Of a stretch of DNA of 64,000 nt, positions 54,652 to 62,254 are shown piece after piece. The position numbers were made by a program, and so were the translations under genes. Under the pieces are notes generated by a model. The model did not search any database and had not been told where the DNA came from. It saw nothing but the letters and a program-made list of their open reading frames with translations. The DNA comes from CAYSXY01 sp964435165 (GTDB lineage Bacteria > Pseudomonadota > Alphaproteobacteria > Rickettsiales > RI-342), in assembly GCA_964435165.1 (NCBI GenBank), contig CAYSXY010000001.1:1-64000 (forward strand), in the 5' to 3' direction. How positions within the stretch are numbered: the first letter of the stretch is position 1; each line of letters opens with the position of its first letter.

Positions 54652-56192
54652 TGAACACGCCCCTGGAGCTTGATGGCGAGAGCCTGACAATTGAGACGCT
54701 GTGGCGCACTGCGTCGCTTGCCGCTGATACCGACTCTTCCTGGCGCATTCAGCTTGGTGATCGTGCTATCGCGAACCTAAAGCGGGCATCGCATTATCGT
54801 GAGCAACTGGCTGAGAGTGGCAGCACGGTCTATGGCATCAATACCGGCTTTGGTTATTTTGCCAATACACGCATCTCCAGCGAAGACATCACGGCATTAC
54901 AGCAAAACATCATTCTGTCGCATTGCAGCGGCGTCGGCGCGCCGTTGTCGCGCCCGCAAACGCTTGCAATGTGGTTGATTCTGCTCAATTCAGCCTGCCG
55001 GGGGCATCGCGGCCTGCATCCTGACCATGCCTCGCGCATTGTTGATATCCTGAATCGAGGCATACTGGCCATTGTGCCATCACGCGGCAGTGTTGGGGCA
55101 TCCGGAGACCTGGCGCCAATGGCACATGCCGTCGCCGCGGTGATCGGCCATGGCGACGTGACAATGCCGGATAAGGGTAAGTTCGTTACTCTTGCTGCCG
55201 ATGAGGCACTGCGGCGGATCAGTTGCGAGCCACTGACGCTCGGCCCGAAAGAAGGGTTGTGCCTGATCAATGGCACCCAATTAACGGCAGCCCTTGCAGC
55301 GCAAGCATGGATGGAGCTTAACACGTTGCTTCACAGTGCCAATCGTATTGTCGCCATGACCATTGAGGCTATGCGTGCCAGCCATGCGATTGTGATGCCG
55401 CAACTCATCGCCGAGCAGCATCATGAAAGCACCCGGCAATGTGCGGAGGAAATTCGGCAAACCCTTCAGGGCCCGACGGAAATCTCCAAAAGCCACGCGG
55501 AATGCGAGCGGGTGCAAGACCCCTACTCCATTCGCTGCGCTCCCCAAGTACATGGTGCGGTGTTGGAAGAGTTATTACAAAGCAAGCCGGTACTGGAAGA
55601 TGAACTCAACGCCACGACCGATAACCCGATCTTATTCCCGGATGATGATTTGGTGATCCATGGCGGCAATTTCCATGCAATTTATCCTGCGCGCATCTGT
55701 GACCGGCTTGCCTCGGCGGCTGCAACGCTTGCCTGCATTTCTGAGCGGCGTATCCATATGATGATGAAAAACAATAAAAGTGGCCTGCCCGATTTTCTCA
55801 TCAAAGACGGCGGGTTGAATTCTGGCTTGATGATGGCACAAACCGCCGCCGCAGCACTGGTGAGTGAGTGCAAATCCTTAAGTTTTCCTGCCAGTGTCGA
55901 TTCTATTTCCACCAATAATGATCAGGAAGATCATGTCTCAATGGGGCCGATTGCCGGCCATAAGGCGCTGCAGGTGATGCAATTGCTGCAACAGGTGCTT
56001 GCAGTAGAATTGATGGCGGCCTGCCAGGGGCTTGATTTACTCGCGCCACTGACAAGCTCACAGCGCATTGAAACCATGAAGAAACGTCTGCGGCAGGAGG
56101 TCGATTTCCTGGAGCAGGATCGCATGCTGGCACCGGATATCGACGCGGCAGCGCGCCTGATTGGCCAGGGCGACATATTAACAATACAATAA
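54651..56192 (+). CDS. hutH: Histidine ammonia-lyase
   Basis: HutH deaminates histidine to urocanate, the first step of histidine use. The 513-residue protein has the self-made MIO cofactor triad Ala150-Ser151-Gly152 in RGSVGASGDLAPMAHA. Other family blocks are YGINTGFGYFAN, CLINGTQLTAALAAQAWMEL and DSISTNNDQEDHVSMGPIAG. An aromatic ammonia-lyase of another specificity cannot be excluded, but His in place of the Phe/Tyr-selective residues at LSHCSGVG favours histidine. It overlaps apaG by one base. No hutU, hutI or hutG is near. Confidence 0.9.
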   Translation: MNTPLELDGESLTIETLWRTASLAADTDSSWRIQLGDRAIANLKRASHYREQLAESGSTVYGINTGFGYFANTRISSEDITALQQNIILSHCSGVGAPLSRPQTLAMWLILLNSACRGHRGLHPDHASRIVDILNRGILAIVPSRGSVGASGDLAPMAHAVAAVIGHGDVTMPDKGKFVTLAADEALRRISCEPLTLGPKEGLCLINGTQLTAALAAQAWMELNTLLHSANRIVAMTIEAMRASHAIVMPQLIAEQHHESTRQCAEEIRQTLQGPTEISKSHAECERVQDPYSIRCAPQVHGAVLEELLQSKPVLEDELNATTDNPILFPDDDLVIHGGNFHAIYPARICDRLASAAATLACISERRIHMMMKNNKSGLPDFLIKDGGLNSGLMMAQTAAAALVSECKSLSFPASVDSISTNNDQEDHVSMGPIAGHKALQVMQLLQQVLAVELMAACQGLDLLAPLTSSQRIETMKKRLRQEVDFLEQDRMLAPDIDAAARLIGQGDILTIQ

Positions 56193-56272
56193 TTTCCTGC
56201 CCTCCTACCGTAACTAAATATCAAGCAGATTCCTATATATCGTAAGGATATATTCATGACTCTTGATCTGAT

Positions 56273-57940
56273 ATGTTTGATTATAATGAAGAGGCGATTA
56301 TCGACACTATCTCCAGAGAATTGGAGATTTTGTGGGCAGCCCACCACGCGGTGGGACTTGACGGATATATGTGCCTCTACACGCTGGCCAAGCAGGATTT
56401 ATGGCGTAGCAAAGAAAAAGGCGTCATGTTCTGGTTCGCCCCGCAGGATACCAGAAAGATCATTAAGCGTATTATACGACTGTATAATAAAGGCAAACTG
56501 CCAAACTCTCCTCTATTTCTTGGGCCTGTGGTGCATCAGGCCGACGAAGAAGGAAATTTGAAGCCACTGGGCTCTGGCTTTGCCTGGGCTTCCTCACTCT
56601 GTCTCGGCATTACCGACCTCGAGCCCGACAGCGAAGAGCGTGTCAAACATCTCAACGCGCTCACCTCGCCGATGCATCGCGGGGAAGATGATTATAACGG
56701 CCTGAAAAGTATTGCCTTCAGCAATCGTGTGTTGAAACCGTCAAAAGACGGCGCCGTTGAGGGTTGCTATGAACTCTATAACGTCGCCAATGTTCCCAGT
56801 GAGCGCTATTACCCTTTTTACATGCTGTCCGGCATCGGCTATCTCGGCAAAAACGGGATGTTTGGTCAGCCGGATTTTAACCAAATCATTAATTCTGCCA
56901 GCACACCTCCCCCCAAAGATGCGTCACCGAAGGACATAGTCACCTCGCTGGCTATTGATCCGCAAATTCTCCTCGATGCATCCTATTGCTGGGATCAGTA
57001 CGACCATCATCATTCTCTTTTCAAACGGTTCGGCGTTGATCGCGAGAATATTGACACGAACTTACGCTATTATCGCATGTGCGGGAATGATTTTGAGCTG
57101 CTGGATGCCACCGGCGCCAAGCATGTGGATGCCGATACGGAGGTAAGTTTTGACTTTCTGGTGGAAGGCTGGATTCCTAAAGGCGCTGTCATTGTCATCG
57201 GTGCAACCGGGGGAACGGGTAAAAGTAGTCTCGCCCATAATCTCGCCGTCAAATGCTCGATCGATTACAAGGAAGGAGAGCCGCCTCCCATGTGGCTCGG
57301 CTCAAAAATCAACCCCGATAAATGTGGCGGGATATGTGTCTATTTCTCCGGTGAAGATGGCCCTGCTATCGTTCATTCACGCGCAAAAATTTACGACCCG
57401 GAAGGCCGTGCCCAGCGCCTCATGTTCCAACGCACCAATTTTGGCGAAGGCGTCAATTTCGACATGTTCATGGAACGGCTGCACAAAATGCCGGATGTTC
57501 CGCTCGTGGTCATCGATCCGGCACGGAAATATCTCAAAGGTGACGAAGAAAATGCCGAAATAGTCAGTGATTTTTTCGAGGCCATTGAGGAATTTGCCAT
57601 TGAAAAAAATGCCGCATGCGTGGTGGTGCATCACCTGATTAAAAACGCCAAGCCAGAACGCATTGTCGATATTTATGACATGCTTCGCGGCTCACAAGTG
57701 TTTATCGATCGTCCCCGCGTCGTTATAGGCATGATGCGTGATGGCCCACGAGTGATCGCCGGGCTGGCAAAAAACAATATCCCCGCACAAATGGGAATGG
57801 TTCAGGGAGAGCGCGTCTATAACCGCAATGCCGATAAGCTGGAGTTGGAATGGATTCCAGGTATCGAAGGCGTACGCAGCGACTTGCTGACTGATGAAGA
57901 GCTTCACAAGATCATGCTCAAGCCAGACGATCAATCATGA
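56273..57940 (+). CDS. RepA-like (AAA_25) RecA-fold ATPase with unknown N-terminal domain
   Basis: The C-terminal half, from about residue 290, is a RecA-like ATPase of the RepA/AAA_25 group. It has VIVIGATGGTGKSSLAHNLAVKCS (Walker A near 310), VPLVVIDPARKYLKGDEENAE (Walker B near 420) and CVVVHHLIKNAK (sensor region), then LRGSQVFIDRPRVVIGMMRDG. This group contains plasmid replicative helicases such as RSF1010 RepA and phage or integrated-element helicases. The first 280 residues match nothing I know. There is no primase, replication initiator or partition gene nearby. It may be a relic of an integrated element or a recruited cellular ATPase. Confidence 0.8.
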   Translation: MFDYNEEAIIDTISRELEILWAAHHAVGLDGYMCLYTLAKQDLWRSKEKGVMFWFAPQDTRKIIKRIIRLYNKGKLPNSPLFLGPVVHQADEEGNLKPLGSGFAWASSLCLGITDLEPDSEERVKHLNALTSPMHRGEDDYNGLKSIAFSNRVLKPSKDGAVEGCYELYNVANVPSERYYPFYMLSGIGYLGKNGMFGQPDFNQIINSASTPPPKDASPKDIVTSLAIDPQILLDASYCWDQYDHHHSLFKRFGVDRENIDTNLRYYRMCGNDFELLDATGAKHVDADTEVSFDFLVEGWIPKGAVIVIGATGGTGKSSLAHNLAVKCSIDYKEGEPPPMWLGSKINPDKCGGICVYFSGEDGPAIVHSRAKIYDPEGRAQRLMFQRTNFGEGVNFDMFMERLHKMPDVPLVVIDPARKYLKGDEENAEIVSDFFEAIEEFAIEKNAACVVVHHLIKNAKPERIVDIYDMLRGSQVFIDRPRVVIGMMRDGPRVIAGLAKNNIPAQMGMVQGERVYNRNADKLELEWIPGIEGVRSDLLTDEELHKIMLKPDDQS

Positions 57941-57942
57941 GG

Positions 57943-59067
57943 TTAAGCTGCTTTCGACTCTGAGCCGGTTGTTTGTTCGATATTCAACACCTCAGCCACA
58001 TGCAGCGTTCGGGTTGGGAAGGCAATTTCAGCGCCATGCTCTCCGATAATCTCGCTGATCTTCAGCAACACATCCTGCTTGATTTCATGAAAGCGCACCC
58101 ATTGCGTGGTATGAGTGAAGGTATAGACAAAGAAATCCACCGAGGAAGCATTAAACGCATTAAAGTTCACAATCATGGTTTGTGATTCATCAATCTCTTC
58201 GTGCGCTTTGAGCATGGTTGTGACTGCTTCGGTAATCGCTTGCATTTTGTCAATATCGGCATAGCGAATGCCGATAGTCTCATAGATACGGCGATGTGTC
58301 ATTCGTGACGGATTTTCCACCGCAATCTGGGTGAAGACGGAATTGGGCACATAGAGTGGTCGTTTATCGAAGGTGCGGATAATCGTCAGGCGCCAGCCGA
58401 TATCTTCTACCGTGCCCTCAATTTGTTTATCCGGCGAGCGAATCCAGTCACCCACCTGAAAAGGCCGATCAAAATAGATCATCAAGGCCCCAAAGAAGTT
58501 AGCCAGCAGATCCTTGGCGGCGAAGCCGACGGCAATGCCACCGATACCACCAAATGCCAGCACCCCTTCGATACTGAAACCGAGCGTTTGCAGCGAGACC
58601 AGAACCGCTGCGATGATGACGGTCGCACGAAGAATATTGGACACGGCATTAGCCGTTGTGACATCAAATTCTTTTCCCTGCTCTTCAACGCGGTGGCGAA
58701 AATTGCGTTCTCCGCTTTTAATAAAGCGCAGGAGAAACCAGGCCATTGCAGCGATGACACCCACATCGCGAATAGGCCCGGCACCGGAGAAAATAGGCGC
58801 GCCGGTAGCGCGATAGATAATATCTGCCGCAAAACCGATACCCACAATCCAGATCGTGGTGCGCACAGGCCGCCGCGCCGCATCGATGAGCGCGTCGTCC
58901 CAAAAGTTGGCTGTTTTCTCCAGTTTTGTATGTAATTTTTTGAGTATACGGTTGGCAAAAAAGCTGGCCAGCTGGCTCAGAAAAATAACCACCGTAATCT
59001 GGATAATCCAATCACTGTGCTGGCCAAGATTCAGTGTTTCTCGCAGGTAAGTGACAAAGTCTTGCAT
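57943..59067 (-). CDS. MscS-family mechanosensitive channel
   Basis: A small-conductance mechanosensitive channel of 374 residues that opens under membrane tension and protects against osmotic downshock. After three or so N-terminal helices comes the pore helix block LQTLGFSIEGVLAFGGIGGIAVGFAAKDLLANFFGALMIYF with its Gly/Ala pattern. The beta domain RPFQVGDWIRSPDKQIEGTVEDIGWRLTIIRTFDKRPLYVPNSVF and the C-terminal vestibule follow. It lies 33 bases downstream of the degenerate HD-GYP receptor gene on the same strand and could share its transcript. Confidence 0.93.
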   Translation of the reverse strand: MQDFVTYLRETLNLGQHSDWIIQITVVIFLSQLASFFANRILKKLHTKLEKTANFWDDALIDAARRPVRTTIWIVGIGFAADIIYRATGAPIFSGAGPIRDVGVIAAMAWFLLRFIKSGERNFRHRVEEQGKEFDVTTANAVSNILRATVIIAAVLVSLQTLGFSIEGVLAFGGIGGIAVGFAAKDLLANFFGALMIYFDRPFQVGDWIRSPDKQIEGTVEDIGWRLTIIRTFDKRPLYVPNSVFTQIAVENPSRMTHRRIYETIGIRYADIDKMQAITEAVTTMLKAHEEIDESQTMIVNFNAFNASSVDFFVYTFTHTTQWVRFHEIKQDVLLKISEIIGEHGAEIAFPTRTLHVAEVLNIEQTTGSESKAA

Positions 59068-59100
59068 CGTTCGCCTGTTATGATTCTATCGTTCTATCGT

Positions 59101-61305
59101 TCACGCTGGTTCGCTGGCGGTCTCATAGCGATTATGCGTCTCGCCCAGCAACTCCCAATCTTCACGACCGCGATGGTTATCAATGTAATTGACCAGCGCG
59201 GCGACCGGCGCGCGATTATACATCACGCCGATATCATCCATCATCACACGCAGGGCTTCATCAATTGTCGCTCCGGGACGGTAGGCACGCTCGCTGACTA
59301 ATGCCACGAAACTATTAGCCACAATCACCACTTGCGCTGGCGGCAGAATATCATCACCTTTGAGTCCAAGCGGTCCATTGCCATCTGCCCTCTCCTGACT
59401 TTGACGAAGAGTGTCAATCACAGGCCCATCAAATTCAATCGCTGAGAGCAAATCCGCCGTTGCCTGAATGGAATTGCGAATACGTGCCCGCCCTTCTTCA
59501 TCCAGCACTTCTTTTTGCGTCAATAAGGATTCCGGTACCAGAATTTTTCCCAGATTCATCAAACGGCCTGCCGTTTCTGCCGTTTCAACCATCAGGGATA
59601 CCAACCCCATTTCACGCGCCACATGGCCGGCAACAGCAGCCACTTTGCGCGAATGCGAGGCGGCATACGGATCGCGCTTATCAACAAGCGAGACCATACT
59701 TTCCACCAAATGGTGCAAAATGCGTTCGCGACGCTCTTTTTCATGCACAAACCTGGTCTGGTCTTTTTCAATGATGAGGGTGCCGGGCGTACGCTGATTG
59801 GTTTGCGGAAGCGGGATATTCTCCAGTGGAATATGTGTGGATTCAAAAATATCCTCGCCTTCCCCAGCCCTTTCAGAAGGCACACGATGAGTGACCGTAT
59901 GGGTGTTATTATCCGCCAATGCCGCCCGGCTGGCCTTCAGATAAGCGTCTGCCTTGCTGGCCCCCAGCACGGCGGTGATGGTTTTTCCGATCATGCGTCG
60001 CGGCTCCATCCGCGCACGCTCCGCTGCCACCCGGTTGGCATAGCGGTAGTAATGCTCGTTATCGATAATGAAAATAGCATTGGGTGTGGCGGAGGTAATC
60101 AATTCAAACAACTCATCCTGCTTTTCGATGCGGTTGGCCAATGCCCGATAATGGGCCGCGGCGTGTCGGGCTCGCACGGCCGTCGCGTGGCGCCACACGG
60201 CCAACATACTGACCGAGACGAGCAGCACAGCTAATAAATAGCTCCCTACCATCCATTTGCCACGCTGATCACTCTCTGCCAGCACTTCCGCGGCATCAAT
60301 TTTCAGCATCATTGTCCAATTGCTATAGTTGACAGGACGGCTGGTCATCAGCACCAGTTGATTGCGATAATCGGTGCGCAGGGCAAAAGGTGTATCCATC
60401 GTCAGCGCGTGACTGGCGGCGAGTTCAGGCGTTGATGCATCCATGCGTAGTTCAAACGCATTGTAACCACCAAGCAGCACGGGTGACATATATTCAATCT
60501 GGCTCTCAGCAACGCGACGTAGCAATAATGTTTCGACCGTCGCAACATCCAGCGGCTGCTCTGTCAGCATATCAAAAAAGGCGGCACTCAATGGCAACAC
60601 CGCTAAAGCATAGCCTACTGGTTGACTCTCTCCGGCATCCTGCTGCACGGCCGTCACCGGCTGCATCAGACCGATCATCCACCCATCCTCTTCATGCTTG
60701 AAAGGACCAAAGAGCAGTGACTCCGTCAATTCACGCGATTGCGCAAAGGTGCGCAGCACGGGCGGGAGTTGAAATCCTCTGGAGCTGGCTAAGATAGTGT
60801 GCGAGCGATTGATGAGCGCGATCCCACCTGCCGGTGGTCCCTCCACCCCGGCCTTCATGGGCATCGCGGTGTTTGCGGCCGATTGATGCAGCGCTGTCGC
60901 TCTGAGCACCGTTGCATTAAGTAAGTTACGCATAAACCCGCTTTGCGCCATCATTGCCGGTGCTTCTGACGGTGCATTGGCGGTCGCTTGTTCGGTGATG
61001 AACAATTGCACGGACGGGTTGGTCGTAATGCCGTCCAGCATATCAAACTGTTTATCCAGCCAGCGATTAATCTCTGCCACCTGATGATCCGCCATCAGGC
61101 CAAGGCGAATATGCCATTGGCGCATATCGCGCTCTTTTTCTTCATTAATATAGGAAAGCATCAGAATAAAGCCCAGCAATGCAAGCGCTGTCCAGCCTAG
61201 TGCCAGAATCAACCAGCCATAGCGCAGCCAGCGCCGGCGTGCTTGCTGCGAGGTGCGCGGCTGCATTCTGTTCTGTTCGCTCGAAACGGTGGTTGCGTCT
61301 CCCAT
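59101..61305 (-). CDS. Membrane receptor with periplasmic sensor, PAS and degenerate HD-GYP domain
   Basis: A 734-residue protein with transmembrane helices at about 29-51 and 350-370. The roughly 300 periplasmic residues between them look like a double Cache sensor. A PAS domain follows at about 395-510 (LFELITSATPNAIFIIDNEHYYRYANRVAAE), then an HD-GYP-like domain at about 540-720. The fold is clear (ASHSRKVAAVAGHVAREMG, LGKILVPESLLTQKEVLDEE, VSERAYRPGATIDEAL), but the catalytic residues are gone. The HD pair reads MN in AGRLMNLGK, HHE reads QSQE, GYP reads NGP, and the later Asp reads Asn in VIVANSF. It therefore should not hydrolyse cyclic di-GMP but may bind a ligand. It is head to head with the LapG-like gene. 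An alternative start is Met14. Confidence 0.85.
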   Translation of the reverse strand: MGDATTVSSEQNRMQPRTSQQARRRWLRYGWLILALGWTALALLGFILMLSYINEEKERDMRQWHIRLGLMADHQVAEINRWLDKQFDMLDGITTNPSVQLFITEQATANAPSEAPAMMAQSGFMRNLLNATVLRATALHQSAANTAMPMKAGVEGPPAGGIALINRSHTILASSRGFQLPPVLRTFAQSRELTESLLFGPFKHEEDGWMIGLMQPVTAVQQDAGESQPVGYALAVLPLSAAFFDMLTEQPLDVATVETLLLRRVAESQIEYMSPVLLGGYNAFELRMDASTPELAASHALTMDTPFALRTDYRNQLVLMTSRPVNYSNWTMMLKIDAAEVLAESDQRGKWMVGSYLLAVLLVSVSMLAVWRHATAVRARHAAAHYRALANRIEKQDELFELITSATPNAIFIIDNEHYYRYANRVAAERARMEPRRMIGKTITAVLGASKADAYLKASRAALADNNTHTVTHRVPSERAGEGEDIFESTHIPLENIPLPQTNQRTPGTLIIEKDQTRFVHEKERRERILHHLVESMVSLVDKRDPYAASHSRKVAAVAGHVAREMGLVSLMVETAETAGRLMNLGKILVPESLLTQKEVLDEEGRARIRNSIQATADLLSAIEFDGPVIDTLRQSQERADGNGPLGLKGDDILPPAQVVIVANSFVALVSERAYRPGATIDEALRVMMDDIGVMYNRAPVAALVNYIDNHRGREDWELLGETHNRYETASEPA

Positions 61306-61441
61306 AGTGGTGGATTATCGCGCTGTGGCCTGCCTTGTCCAGCGAAAAGCCGCACATGCTTATCGACGCAGGAAAGATTGTCAGCACTGCGGCGAATATG
61401 CTACGCATGAGCGTCTTTCATTCCATAGAGGCCGTGGCCTG

Positions 61442-62068
61442 GTGCGTACGTTACACTTCATCCTTGTGATCGCCATTCTTATCGTTAGTTCAGCGCCGGC
61501 AAGGGCGTTGTTTGATTACACGGAAACGCCATCGCATGACCTCAGTCTCTTTCCCAAATGGCTCGGCGTGTTGGAGCGCGATTCCAAACATCGTGGCCTG
61601 ATGCGGCAGGAATGCCAGGAGACATCCCCCTACTGCCTTGACCAGCGCTGGCAGGATTTTCTGCTTTCATTACAAGGCCAATCGCTGGATGAGCAACTAC
61701 GGCAGGTGAATCGCTATCACAACCAGGCTGATTATATTCTGGATATGGTCAATTGGGGGGTGTTGGATTACTGGGCGACACCCTATGAATTTTTCAACCG
61801 TGACGGTGATTGCGAAGATTATGCCATTGCCAAATATATGAGCCTCAAGCAACTGGGCGTACCGCCTGAGCAGATGCGCGTGGTGGTACTGCAGGACACC
61901 AACCTGAACATTATCCATTCGGTTCTGGCTGTCTATGCGGAGGAGACGGTGTATATTCTCGATAACCAGATTGAGCAGGTGATCACGGACCGCGACATTC
62001 GGCATTACCTGCCGATTTATTCCATCAATGAAGGCGGCTGGTGGCGGCATTTGCCGCGGAACGGATAG
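61442..62068 (+). CDS. LapG-like periplasmic cysteine protease (BTLCP family)
   Basis: A transglutaminase-like cysteine protease of the LapG type, which releases surface adhesins by cutting after a di-alanine site. The GTG at 61442 gives 208 residues and a clean signal peptide, MRTLHFILVIAILIVSSAPARA, cut before LFDY. The start is preceded by AGAGG. The catalytic triad is Cys124 in NRDGDCEDYAIAKYMS, His159 in LNIIHSVLAV and Asp174 in YILDNQ, with spacing close to Pseudomonas LapG (135, 172, 189). Asp123 and Glu125 match the calcium-binding pair of LapG. An open frame runs upstream without a better start. The gene is divergent from the degenerate HD-GYP receptor and converges on an adhesin that carries a possible cleavage site. 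Confidence 0.9.
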   Translation: MRTLHFILVIAILIVSSAPARALFDYTETPSHDLSLFPKWLGVLERDSKHRGLMRQECQETSPYCLDQRWQDFLLSLQGQSLDEQLRQVNRYHNQADYILDMVNWGVLDYWATPYEFFNRDGDCEDYAIAKYMSLKQLGVPPEQMRVVVLQDTNLNIIHSVLAVYAEETVYILDNQIEQVITDRDIRHYLPIYSINEGGWWRHLPRNG

Positions 62069-62151
62069 ACAGATTTGAACTGAAGGTTTTCTGCGCCCTC
62101 TCACCCTGCGGCCTTAGTCGCTGGCGCGAAGCAGCAGTTTTAAGAATGAGG

Positions 62152-62176
62152 TGGCCCCGCGGCTTAGGCGGGGCCA
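62152..62176. terminator. Strong hairpin between convergent protease and adhesin genes
   Basis: TGGCCCCGC (62152-62160) pairs perfectly with GCGGGGCCA (62168-62176) around the loop GGCTTAG. The 9-bp GC-rich stem lies between two convergent genes and is likely a bidirectional terminator, though no strong T-run follows on either strand. Confidence 0.6.
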
Positions 62177-62254
62177 TGCTCATGACGACAGAGCATTCAG
62201 GTAGCTGCGCTATTCACATTTTCTGTGAATGGCGATGGCGGATCACAACAGCAC

